DNA of 64,000 bases from an uncultured Eggerthellaceae bacterium (GTDB taxonomy: Bacteria; Actinomycetota; Coriobacteriia; Coriobacteriales; Eggerthellaceae), in the NCBI GenBank assembly GCA_905234785.1, contig CAJOIP010000004.1:1-64000 (forward strand). The letters run 5' to 3'. The position numbers and the translations under genes were made by a program. The notes beneath the pieces are model-generated. The model saw only the letters and a list, made by a program, of their open reading frames with translations, did not search any database and was not told the origin of the DNA. Each line of letters opens with the position of its first letter. The stretch's first letter is position 1. Of the stretch, positions 31,597 to 40,773 are shown in pieces.

Positions 31597-32229
31597 ATGG
31601 CTGATAAGTTGACGAAACGCCAGCAAGCAGTGATGGACAGCATCGAGAAGAGCATACGCGAGAAGGGCTACGGTCCCACCGTGCGTGAAATCTGCGCAGA
31701 TCTGGGCCTCTCTTCGCCCTCCACCGTTCACGTGCACCTGAAAACGCTCGAGCAGAAGGGCTATATCGTCCGCGACCCGCTGAAGTCACGTTCCATCTCG
31801 TTGCCATCGCATGCCGAGGAAACGCCCTCGAACGTCATTCGCCCCAGCTTCAGCAAGATCGTCGATGTGCCCCTCGTCGGCAACGTGGCTGCGGGCGAGC
31901 CCATCCTCGCCGAGGAAAACATCACCGACACCATCTCGCTTCCAACCGACATCGTCGGCGATGCGCCTTCGTTCATGCTGTCGGTGCGCGGGGAATCCAT
32001 GATCGAAGCGGGCATCAACGACGGCGACTACGTGGTCGTCAAGGAACAGCCCGTGGCGAACAACGGCGACATCGTCGTCGCCATCATAGAAGACGGCGCC
32101 ACGGTGAAGCGCTTCTACAGGGAACGCGACCACATTCGCCTGCAACCGGAAAACTCTTCGATGAGCCCCATCATCACGACCGACTGCACTATCGCAGGCA
32201 AGGTCGTCGCCGTGTTCCGCAGAATCTGA
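31597..32229 (+). CDS. lexA: LexA repressor
   Basis: LTKRQQAVMDSIEKSIREKGYGPTVREICADLGLSSPSTVHVHLKTLEQKGYI wHTH plus S24 peptidase domain. Confidence 0.97.
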   Translation: MADKLTKRQQAVMDSIEKSIREKGYGPTVREICADLGLSSPSTVHVHLKTLEQKGYIVRDPLKSRSISLPSHAEETPSNVIRPSFSKIVDVPLVGNVAAGEPILAEENITDTISLPTDIVGDAPSFMLSVRGESMIEAGINDGDYVVVKEQPVANNGDIVVAIIEDGATVKRFYRERDHIRLQPENSSMSPIITTDCTIAGKVVAVFRRI

Positions 32230-32250
32230 CAGAGGCATTTGCCTCTGTCA
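32227..32250 (+). terminator. lexA terminator hairpin overlapping the stop codon
   Basis: TGACAGAGGC-ATTT-GCCTCTGTCA perfect 10-bp stem. Confidence 0.5.
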
Positions 32251-32337
32251 TCCTGAGCGGAGCGCGAAGCGCGTAGTCGAAGGATCTCCCCCGTCTCAAT
32301 TGGAGGAGATCCTTCGGGTTTCACCCTCAGGATGACA
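32246..32337. repeat. Nested inverted repeat, candidate dispersed (REP/MITE-like) element
   Basis: TGTCATCCTGAG...CTCAGGATGACA outer arms and GAAGGATCTCC...GGAGATCCTTC inner arms. Confidence 0.75.
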
Positions 32338-33604
32338 TGTAGTCGGCAAACATATGAGCACAATCGGGCGGCGCGTACAGCATCATGTGCGTGCCGTCCT
32401 CTTCATGGGCCTCGTTGATGATATGGCAGCGTTTGTGCGCCATCGCGACGAGGTCGCCGCGCACGTACGGAACCACCACGCTCAGCAGGTCATCGCGCGA
32501 GGCGGCGACTTTGGCGATGCGCTCGATCAGTTCGTCGATTCCCTCCCCGGTTTGCGCCGACACCAAAATGGCGTCCGGATGCGTTTCCGATAATCGGCGC
32601 TCGGCATCAGCCGATTCAAGCAAGTCCTTCTTGTTGAAGACGGTAAGGCGCTCGATCTTCTCTGCCCCTATCTGGTGAAGCACCTCTTCGACGGTTTCCA
32701 TCTGATAGGCCAGCTCGTCCGATGACCCGTCCACGACGTGTAAGATGAGGTCGGCGCCGTTTATCTCGTCGAGCGTCGACTTGAAGGACTCCACCAACGT
32801 GGTCGGCAGCTTCCTGATGAAGCCGATGGTGTCAGTGACGGTGACCTCGCGACCTTCGGGCAGCCTGAGCTTGCGAGTGGTCGGGTCGAGCGTTGCGAAC
32901 AGCTTGTCGTAGCTGAGCACGTCGGCATCCGTCAGCCGGTTGATGAGGCTCGATTTGCCCGCATTCGTGTAACCTGCCAGGGCTATTTTGAAGGTACCGC
33001 TCTTATAGCGTCCCTCACGTTGAACGGAGCGTATCTCGTCGAGCCGGGCGAGCTCGCGTTTAATCGACGATATGCGCTTCCTGACCATGCGCCTGTCGAC
33101 TTCGAGCTGGCTTTCGCCTTCTCCGAAGCGCGAGCCGACGCCGCCGCCCATGCGATTGGAGGCAAGATGCGCCCACATGCCGCGGAGCCGCGGATACAGG
33201 TACTCGTTTTGCGCCAACCGCACCTGAAGGCGCCCTTCTTTCGTCGTGGCGTGAAGGGCGAAGATATCGAGGATGAGCGCCGTGCGGTCGATGACCTTCA
33301 CGTCTCTATCGACGATCTTCTCGAGGTTTGCCTGCTGGGAAGGCGTCAGCTCGTCGTCGAACACGACAAGGTCAGCGGCGTGCGCTCTGCACATGTCGGC
33401 GATTTCTGCGGCCTTGCCAGAGCCGACGAACGTACGGGGGTTAGGCGCGTCGAGCCGTTGGGTTGTCATGGCGATCGTCTCGGCGCCGACGGTGTCGATG
33501 AGCCGGGCGAGCTCCTCTAACGACGACTCGACTGGCCATGGCGACCCCGGCCAGTCGATTCCAACGAGTATTGCCCGTTCTTTGACCTCAACGATTTCCT
33601 GCAT
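32327..33604 (-). CDS. hflX: GTPase HflX
   Basis: GYTNAGKSSLINRLT, DTIGFIRKLPTTLVESF. Confidence 0.95.
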   Translation of the reverse strand: MQEIVEVKERAILVGIDWPGSPWPVESSLEELARLIDTVGAETIAMTTQRLDAPNPRTFVGSGKAAEIADMCRAHAADLVVFDDELTPSQQANLEKIVDRDVKVIDRTALILDIFALHATTKEGRLQVRLAQNEYLYPRLRGMWAHLASNRMGGGVGSRFGEGESQLEVDRRMVRKRISSIKRELARLDEIRSVQREGRYKSGTFKIALAGYTNAGKSSLINRLTDADVLSYDKLFATLDPTTRKLRLPEGREVTVTDTIGFIRKLPTTLVESFKSTLDEINGADLILHVVDGSSDELAYQMETVEEVLHQIGAEKIERLTVFNKKDLLESADAERRLSETHPDAILVSAQTGEGIDELIERIAKVAASRDDLLSVVVPYVRGDLVAMAHKRCHIINEAHEEDGTHMMLYAPPDCAHMFADYMSS

Positions 33605-33621
33605 GCCTTAATGATAGACGT

Positions 33622-34500
33622 TTACAAGGCAAATGTTCCCTTGAACGATTCTTCTGCGGGGCCGGTCATGAGGACGCTTCCGCCTGGGGTGTAGGCGATA
33701 TGAAGCGTGCCGCCGCGCAGGACGAGGTCGTTTTCAGCCCCTGCCCTGCCTGTCAGGTAGGCGGCGACGCCCGTTGCGCATGCGCCGGTTCCGCATGCGA
33801 GCGTCTCGCCGCAGCCCCGCTCGTACACGCGCATGTGAATGCCATCTTGCTTGACGGCGGCGAATTCGATGTTCGCCTTTTCGGGGAACGCATCGCAGCT
33901 TTCGAAGTACGCTCCTACATGGTCGATGTCGATTGCCTCGCAATCGTCCACGAACGTGACGGCATGGGGGTTGCCCATCGACACGCATGTGAAGTCGAAG
34001 GCGCCATGAGGCGATTCGATCGAAGCGTCCTTCACGAACGCCTCCCCAAGGTCGGTCAGCGCGTTGAACGCGAGCTTCGTCGGCACGAGGCGGGGGCTTA
34101 GGATCGGCGCGCCCATGTCGACCGTCGCCGTGAGCAGCTTCCCATCGTCGTCGGCTGTGTAGCTGATGGTTTTGACGCCCGCTCGCGTCTCGACGTTGAG
34201 AAGCGGCGTGTTCTTCTCGACGATGCCGTAATCGACGAGGTACTTCGCAAAGCAGCGCACGCCGTTGCCGCACATTTGCGCAATGCTCCCATCGGCGTTG
34301 CGGTAATCCATGAAACCGGAGTTGCCTTCGTTTCGAGGGGGCCTCACGAATATGACGCCGTCGGCTCCGATGCCGAAATGCCTATCGCATATCCGGGCGA
34401 CTTCGGAGGACGAGAGGTCAATTCGGTTTTCCAGATCCTCGATGAACACGAAGTCGTTGCCGGCTCCGTGAAGCTTTACGAAATCATAGGCGGTGGGCAT
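33622..34500 (-). CDS. dapF: Diaminopimelate epimerase
   Basis: FVKLHGAGNDFVFIED, MCGNGVRCFAKY, ERGCGETLACGTGACA. Confidence 0.95.
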   Translation of the reverse strand: MPTAYDFVKLHGAGNDFVFIEDLENRIDLSSSEVARICDRHFGIGADGVIFVRPPRNEGNSGFMDYRNADGSIAQMCGNGVRCFAKYLVDYGIVEKNTPLLNVETRAGVKTISYTADDDGKLLTATVDMGAPILSPRLVPTKLAFNALTDLGEAFVKDASIESPHGAFDFTCVSMGNPHAVTFVDDCEAIDIDHVGAYFESCDAFPEKANIEFAAVKQDGIHMRVYERGCGETLACGTGACATGVAAYLTGRAGAENDLVLRGGTLHIAYTPGGSVLMTGPAEESFKGTFAL

Positions 34501-35462
34501 GGCGGCTCTCCTTCTCGGTTGCCGTCGATTGTAGCAACGATGCCAAGCGCCTCTTCGAGCATGTAATCCAGATTTAACGCGTCGGCGTTTATCCAGCGAA
34601 TGCGGGGGTCTTTCCTGAACCACGTACGCTGGCGCTTCGCATACCGCCTCGTTGCGAGCTTGATTTGCCCGATTGCCTCGTCTAGCGAAATCTCGCCGTC
34701 CAATGCGGCGACGATTTCCTTGTACCCGATGGCCTGCGGAGCCGTGATGCCCTCCCTGAAGCCCTCATCGAGCAGCAGCTTCACCTCTTCGACTAATCCC
34801 GATTCGACCATTTCGTCGACGCGGGCGTCGATCCGCGCTTTCAGCACGTCCGCGTCCACTGAGAGGCCGATGAGCATCGCTGGGACGCGCTGCGGTATAT
34901 CCGCGAGCGTCTCCTTGCGCTTCGCGTAGCTCTCCCCCGCTTCGAGCATCTCGAACGCCCTCACGACGCGCTTCACGTCGTTTTCGGAAATGACTGCCGC
35001 GCTGTCGGGATCGGCCTCTTCGAGGAGCTTCCACAGCTCGTGGGCGCCGCGTTCGTCGGCTATCTTCATGTAGCGTTCCCGTGTCGGGTTGCCGACCTGC
35101 TCGCCTTCGGCAAAATCGTAGTCGTCGATGGCGGCTCGAACGTAAAAACCCGTCCCGCCGCAAAGAAGCGGCCGTTTGCCCCGTGACTGGATGTCTGCGA
35201 AGCACTCGCGTGCGTACGATTGGAACAGCGCAGCCGAGTACGGCTCTCCGGGGTCGACGAGGTCGAGCCCGAAATGCGCCACGACGCGTTGGTCGGGAGG
35301 CACTTTGCCCGTGCCGATATCCATGCCCCGGTACACCTGCATGGAATCTGCGCTCACGATTTCGCCTTCGAGCGACTGGGCGAGCTTTATGGCAAGCGAT
35401 GATTTCCCCGAAGCCGTCGGCCCGACGACGCATATGACGCTGTTTCGAGGCTGAGGTTCCAT
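34476..35462 (-). CDS. miaA: tRNA dimethylallyltransferase
   Basis: VGPTASGKSSLAIKLA, DSMQVYRGMDIGTGK. Confidence 0.95.
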   Translation of the reverse strand: MEPQPRNSVICVVGPTASGKSSLAIKLAQSLEGEIVSADSMQVYRGMDIGTGKVPPDQRVVAHFGLDLVDPGEPYSAALFQSYARECFADIQSRGKRPLLCGGTGFYVRAAIDDYDFAEGEQVGNPTRERYMKIADERGAHELWKLLEEADPDSAAVISENDVKRVVRAFEMLEAGESYAKRKETLADIPQRVPAMLIGLSVDADVLKARIDARVDEMVESGLVEEVKLLLDEGFREGITAPQAIGYKEIVAALDGEISLDEAIGQIKLATRRYAKRQRTWFRKDPRIRWINADALNLDYMLEEALGIVATIDGNREGEPPCPPPMIS

Positions 35463-35467
35463 GTGCG

Positions 35468-36832
35468 CTATGCGAGCGTGCCGCGAAGGTACCAGGTTTT
35501 CGCCTCGTCGACGCGGACGTTGGCAATCGAGCCTGTCAGGGATTCGGCGCTCACGCCGTCAGGCAGGGGCACGTTCACCGTGATGTTCTCGGGGCTGCGA
35601 CCCGTGACGATGCGCGCGTCTTTCTTCGAGGCGCCCTCGAAAAGCACGGGAACGGTTTTCCCCGCCTGCGCTTGGTTGAAATCGTATGCGCCCTTCTCAA
35701 CCGCCACGCGCAGCCTGTCGAATCGGTCTTGTATGACCTCGCGGGGCGTATCGTCTGAAAGCTTCGCGGCGGGCGTGCCCTCCCGTTTAGAGTAAATGAA
35801 CGTGAAGACCTGCGAATACCCGATGTCCTCGACGAGCTTGTACGTTGCCTGGAAGTCCTCTTCCGTCTCGCCTGGGAAGCCGACGATGATATCCGTGGAC
35901 ATCGAGATGCCCGGACAAGCATCGCGGAGCTTCGCGACTAGTTTCCGATAATGCTCGACGGTATAGGAGCGGTGCATCGCCTTCAAAATGCCGTTAGACC
36001 CATGCTGCGCGGGCAAGTGCAAGGCGGGCATGAGGTTCTCAACGTTCCCGAATTTTGAAATGACCTCGTCTGTGAGGTCTTTGGGGTGGCTTGTGGCGAA
36101 CCTCAACCGCTCGATTCCCGTATCTGCCACAGCCTGAAGGATGTCGGCGAAACGGGGGCTCCCGTACAAGTCGCGGCCATAGGAATTCACGTTTTGCCCG
36201 AGGAGCGTGATCTCCTTGACTCCCGAGGCCACGTACCCTTCTGCTTCGCGGACGATGTCCTCGAACGGGCGCGATTTCTCCCGTCCCCGGACATACGGCA
36301 CGATGCAGTACGTGCAGAAGTTGTTGCACCCGATCGTGATGGGAAGCCATGCGGCCCAGGAATGCTCGCGCGTCGTGGGAAGCTCGGTTGGGAACGCTTC
36401 AGATTCCTCGACGGTTTCCGACGTGCGCGATCCTCCGTCGAGCACGGATTCGAGCAAGCTTGGGAGCGATGCGAGGTTGTTGGTTCCGAACACGACGTCG
36501 ACATGAGGGAGCTCGTCGAGGAGCTTTCCCCCATCGCGCTGGCCGATGCATCCGCCGATGGCGACCATGCGCTTGCTCAAGGGGCTCGCATCGCGGAGCG
36601 GAACGTTCTTCATGCTCGAAACCTGGCCCATGAGGCGCACGTCCGCCGCCTCGCGCACGCAGCATGTCATGAACACGACGATGTCCGCTTCTTCGACGGT
36701 GTCGACGCAAAGCGCCCCCAGCGCTTCGAGCATGCCGGTGACGCGTTCGGAATCGTGCTTGTTCATCTGGCAGCCAAACGTCTGCACGTGGAACGTGAGG
36801 TCCCAAAAAGCGCCCGATGACAGGTTAGACAT
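35468..36832 (-). CDS. miaB: tRNA-2-methylthio-N6-dimethylallyladenosine synthase MiaB
   Basis: TFGCQMNKHDSERVTGML, CNNFCTYCIVPYVRGREKSR, TRAM domain. Confidence 0.93.
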   Translation of the reverse strand: MSNLSSGAFWDLTFHVQTFGCQMNKHDSERVTGMLEALGALCVDTVEEADIVVFMTCCVREAADVRLMGQVSSMKNVPLRDASPLSKRMVAIGGCIGQRDGGKLLDELPHVDVVFGTNNLASLPSLLESVLDGGSRTSETVEESEAFPTELPTTREHSWAAWLPITIGCNNFCTYCIVPYVRGREKSRPFEDIVREAEGYVASGVKEITLLGQNVNSYGRDLYGSPRFADILQAVADTGIERLRFATSHPKDLTDEVISKFGNVENLMPALHLPAQHGSNGILKAMHRSYTVEHYRKLVAKLRDACPGISMSTDIIVGFPGETEEDFQATYKLVEDIGYSQVFTFIYSKREGTPAAKLSDDTPREVIQDRFDRLRVAVEKGAYDFNQAQAGKTVPVLFEGASKKDARIVTGRSPENITVNVPLPDGVSAESLTGSIANVRVDEAKTWYLRGTLA

Positions 36833-36840
36833 TGACGGCC

Positions 36841-37185
36841 TTAATCGAGCAGCGTCGTGTTGAAGCCGTCGACGTCGTAGTCGGCGGCACCGCGGAGGTA
36901 TTGCGCCTTGATGGCGAAATGGATCGCCGTGCGGTATTCGCCATCGATGATGATGTCTGCAAACGATGGAATGCAGGCGATTTCTATGCCTACAGGGGAC
37001 AGGAAGCCGCGCGAGATCGCAATGGCCTTGATGGCCTGATTAACGGCACCTGCGCCGACGGCCTGCATTTCCACTGGCACGCCGTCCTTCACCATGCCCG
37101 CAATGGCACCAGCAACGGAAGCCGGAGATGATTTCGAGGAGACCTTCAGGCAGTTGACGCCAGAGTGCTGTTCGCTAGTCTGCAT
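36841..37185 (-). CDS. spoVS: Stage V sporulation protein S (SpoVS) family
   Basis: LKVSSKSSPASVAGAIAGMVKDGVPVEMQAVGAGAVNQAIKAIAISRGFL. Confidence 0.92.
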   Translation of the reverse strand: MQTSEQHSGVNCLKVSSKSSPASVAGAIAGMVKDGVPVEMQAVGAGAVNQAIKAIAISRGFLSPVGIEIACIPSFADIIIDGEYRTAIHFAIKAQYLRGAADYDVDGFNTTLLD

Positions 37186-37337
37186 ACCATTCCTTTTGCG
37201 TGTTAGCGTTTCGAGAGCGAAAATGGTTCGTTCGATATGCTATTACGTTTACGATTCGTTTATTCTAGCCGCAACGAGCCAGCATTTCAACGGGCAGATA
37301 TTCCGCCCAAAGCAGGTCAGAGCGGCATATTTTGGGT

Positions 37338-38420
37338 TCACGGACGCTTGACGATGGGAATCGATATGAGGATGCGGTGCTTCGAGCTTCTGATGGACGG
37401 CTCGACGCCCTCTTCCAGGTAGTATCGTTGCGCGATATCCGAGAAGGCTTCTGAAACGGTTGCGGCAAGATGCGCAGCGTCTTCTTTCGCCAGCTTGAAC
37501 GAGCGCGCGTCTTCCATGCGCGGCGCCTTGCCGTTTCGCCTGGGCTGGTTTTGCCCGTGTCGGACGATCGACACCCGTTCCAGGATCGGCTCGAGCCCGT
37601 CTAGTTCCCCGTCGATGATCCTACGGGCGCTCCTCGGCGAAACGTCGAGCCCCATGGCCGATGCCACCTCGGAGAAGGACTCGGGATCTGCCGTGGCGGC
37701 GAGCCGTTTCACCAGCGGAAGTTGGAACGCGTCTTTGCAGAACGCCCTGTCGATGGCCGAGAGCGCGGATAGCCCGTACGCGTAAAGGGATGCTGCGATT
37801 TCCACGGGTGAGCCGATGTACACCGCGCACGAATCGCGCGATTCTATGGCGAATTCGCATGTCGTCCTCAGGATGTTCTTCGGCCCGCGGACGTTCACGC
37901 TTCCCGATTCCGCCAATTCGAATGTCGGGAAGCTCGATTGGTCCTTCCGCTCCGGAAGGTCTTTCACGTTCGTCTCCACGCGTATGGAGCACCCCAGCGA
38001 AGGGGCCGAATCGGCAACACGAGCGTCTTGCGCGTTGACGCGAATGGAATAGAGCGCCATGCCGCGCCCGTGCATGCCCCAAGCGTCCATATGGCTCGTG
38101 TCGAGCTTCGAGGTGACGCGGGGCTCGAACACATGGTCATGCATGTCTTTGGGAATGCCGTCTCCGTTGTCGACGACGACCAGCTGGCGCTTGTCTCCTT
38201 CCCTCGACATGGCGACGTAGATGCGGCTTGCGTGGGCATCGCGCGAGTTTCGAAGGAGCTCGAGCACGATGCTCTCGGAGTTTCGGATGTCCTGGGCCGC
38301 TTGCCTTCGTTCGGCTTCAGACGTCCTGAGACGAACGAAGCCACCACCGAAGTCGTGTTCGACTCGGAGGTGGCTTTCGCCGTTGACAGATGCCACAAAG
38401 CCCGTGAGCGTCTGATCCAT
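37338..38420 (-). CDS. GHKL (Hsp90/MutL/histidine kinase-like) ATPase domain protein of unknown function
   Basis: N-box VLELLRNSRDA, G1 DNGDGIP, G2 GMHGRGMALYS; starts 4 nt after the rny stop. Confidence 0.85.
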   Translation of the reverse strand: MDQTLTGFVASVNGESHLRVEHDFGGGFVRLRTSEAERRQAAQDIRNSESIVLELLRNSRDAHASRIYVAMSREGDKRQLVVVDNGDGIPKDMHDHVFEPRVTSKLDTSHMDAWGMHGRGMALYSIRVNAQDARVADSAPSLGCSIRVETNVKDLPERKDQSSFPTFELAESGSVNVRGPKNILRTTCEFAIESRDSCAVYIGSPVEIAASLYAYGLSALSAIDRAFCKDAFQLPLVKRLAATADPESFSEVASAMGLDVSPRSARRIIDGELDGLEPILERVSIVRHGQNQPRRNGKAPRMEDARSFKLAKEDAAHLAATVSEAFSDIAQRYYLEEGVEPSIRSSKHRILISIPIVKRP

Positions 38421-38424
38421 GGGC

Positions 38425-39960
38425 TTACTTCGCAATGCCGATGGCGCGGCTTTCCCTGATGACGACGACCTTCACTTGGCCGGGGTACTGAAGCTCGTTT
38501 TCAATGCGGCGCGCGATGTCGTGCGCCAACACGACCGTTCGCGCTTCGTCGACCTTCTCGGGTTCGACCATGACGCGTACCTCGCGGCCAGCCTGGATGG
38601 CGTAGGTGCGCTCGACACCCTCGTAGGACATGGCGATTTCCTCGAGCTTCTCGAGGCGCTTGATGTAGGCGTCCAGCGTTTCCTTGCGCGCGCCGGGACG
38701 CGCTGCGGAAACGGCATCGGCGGCCTGCACGAGCACGTCGAGGACACTGTTGGGCTCGACGTCGTTATGGTGCGCCTCGATGGCGTGGACGATGGCGTCG
38801 TTCTCGCCGAAGCGACGGGCAAGGTCGGCGCCGATGACGGCATGGTTGCCTTCGACCTCGCGGTCGATGGCCTTGCCGATGTCGTGGAGCAATCCGGCGC
38901 GTTTCGCGGGAACCGGGTCGAGGCCGAGCTCGCTTGCCATGACGCCGCAGAGGTAGGCGACCTCGAGCGAGTGGTTCAGGACGTTTTGCCCGTACGATGT
39001 GCGGTAACGCAAACGTCCGAGCGTTTTGACGAGTTCGGGGTCCATGTCGTGGATACCCGTGTCGAATGCCGCCTGCTCGCCAGCTTCGAGCACGCGTTGG
39101 TTCACGAGCTTCTCCGCTTTGGCGAACATCTCTTCGATGCGCGCAGGATGGATTCGGCCGTCGGAGATGAGGTTCTCCATCGTCACACGGCCGATTTCGC
39201 GACGCACGGGGTCGAAGCAGGAGATGGTGACGCATTCGGGCGTGTCGTCGATGATGAGGTTCGTTCCGGTGATCTGCTCGAACGAGCGGATGTTCCTGCC
39301 CTCGCGCCCGATGATGCGGCCTTTCAGGTCGTCCGAGGGAATCTGGATAGTGGAAACAGTGTTCTCGACCGTGAATTCGGATGCGATGCGCTGCATCGCC
39401 TGGCTGAGAATCGAACGGGCCGTCTTGTCGGCTTCGGCCTTCGTGCGAGCCTCCGAATCGCGGATGATAGCCGCGCTCTCGTGTGCGACGTCGTCCTTCA
39501 GGTTGTTCAGGAGCTCTTCCTTGGCTTCCTCGGGAGACATGCCGGCCACGCTCTCGAGCCTGCGGTTGATTTCATCTTCGGCATCGTCGAGTTCGCGCTG
39601 GCGCTTCTCGACTTGCCCCTGCAGTGACGAGATCTGATGCTCGCGTTTGTCGAGGGAGTCGGTGCGACGATCGAGCGATTCCTCGCGCTGCTGGACACGA
39701 TGCTCCGCTTCGCGGACTTCGCGCTGGCGCTCCTTGCGTTCAGATTCGATTTCGGCGCGCATCTTGTACGCCTCGTCCTTGGCTCCGACCTCCGCTTCGC
39801 GCTTGATGGTTTCAGCTTGACGGCGTGCGTCAGCAAGGATGGATTCTGCTTCCTCGGTCTTCTTCTTTGCAGATGCGTTAGCAAGGTAACGTGCGATCAC
39901 GAAGCCAAGGAGAACGCCGATGATGATTGCTACGATTCCGACGATTACGCTGGTGATCAT
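38425..39960 (-). CDS. rny: Ribonuclease Y
   Basis: N-terminal TM, coiled coil, KH domain (GRIIGREGRNIRSFEQITGTNLIIDDTP), HD domain (LLHDIGKAID). Confidence 0.96.
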   Translation of the reverse strand: MITSVIVGIVAIIIGVLLGFVIARYLANASAKKKTEEAESILADARRQAETIKREAEVGAKDEAYKMRAEIESERKERQREVREAEHRVQQREESLDRRTDSLDKREHQISSLQGQVEKRQRELDDAEDEINRRLESVAGMSPEEAKEELLNNLKDDVAHESAAIIRDSEARTKAEADKTARSILSQAMQRIASEFTVENTVSTIQIPSDDLKGRIIGREGRNIRSFEQITGTNLIIDDTPECVTISCFDPVRREIGRVTMENLISDGRIHPARIEEMFAKAEKLVNQRVLEAGEQAAFDTGIHDMDPELVKTLGRLRYRTSYGQNVLNHSLEVAYLCGVMASELGLDPVPAKRAGLLHDIGKAIDREVEGNHAVIGADLARRFGENDAIVHAIEAHHNDVEPNSVLDVLVQAADAVSAARPGARKETLDAYIKRLEKLEEIAMSYEGVERTYAIQAGREVRVMVEPEKVDEARTVVLAHDIARRIENELQYPGQVKVVVIRESRAIGIAK

Positions 39961-40186
39961 CGCTGCTCCTTTCTTAGTGCGTACAGATAATGCCCGACGC
40001 ACACATGCGCGGGGCATGAGAACAGGATCTCGTTTCGGTGTCGATATTCAACTGGTTATATAAACACCCTAGCGGGTTCGTATTCTCATACGAAGTCAAT
40101 AATAAGCGCAGATAGGATGCAAGAACATGAAATGGCGCCTATCGACATAAAAAGTGCGGGAACGTAAGCGGCGCGTAACGCGCTGG

Positions 40187-40765
40187 CTATACGCGAGTTC
40201 CCTCTTCCCAGATCCTGGCTGCTGACGAAGCGACTGCGCTCGGGTAGCCTCTTTGAACGAGCTTCCGATAGGCGCCTTCGCGCTTGTTTTTCGAGCGGGG
40301 CGGCTTGCTGCCGAGAATGCCGAGCGCACGCGAAAGCTCGTCGTCGAACTCGAGGGGGAACTCATCAGGCCAACCGGGAACCTCGTAGGGGTCGATTCCG
40401 TTATCGGAAAGCTCGCGGGCTATGAGCACGCTTCCTTTCCCCTGGGAGATGCGGCTGCGCACAAGCACTTCGCCAAAGCGGACATCGTCGATGAACCCGC
40501 ATTCCTTGGCGCGAATGACGGCCTCTTCGATTTCCCCTTCCGTGAATTCGTCGCGTGAAAGACGCTCTCGGATTGCCTTCTCGGAACGGTCGCTGACGTT
40601 CACGAGCGCGATGATCTTCTTGAAGGCGTCGCGTTCCTTCATGTCCTCAGAAGCGGGACGATCGGGACGCGACGCTTTCTTTCTTGCGCTTCCCAGGTTG
40701 CCATCGTCGCATTCGAGCGAGCGAATGTCGGCTTTGAGTTGCGCTATGAGATCGCTTCTTGCCAT
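40187..40765 (-). CDS. recX: Regulatory protein RecX
   Basis: Repeated helical RecX motifs; immediately downstream of recA. Confidence 0.88.
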   Translation of the reverse strand: MARSDLIAQLKADIRSLECDDGNLGSARKKASRPDRPASEDMKERDAFKKIIALVNVSDRSEKAIRERLSRDEFTEGEIEEAVIRAKECGFIDDVRFGEVLVRSRISQGKGSVLIARELSDNGIDPYEVPGWPDEFPLEFDDELSRALGILGSKPPRSKNKREGAYRKLVQRGYPSAVASSAARIWEEGTRV

Positions 40766-40773
40766 TGAGGGCG

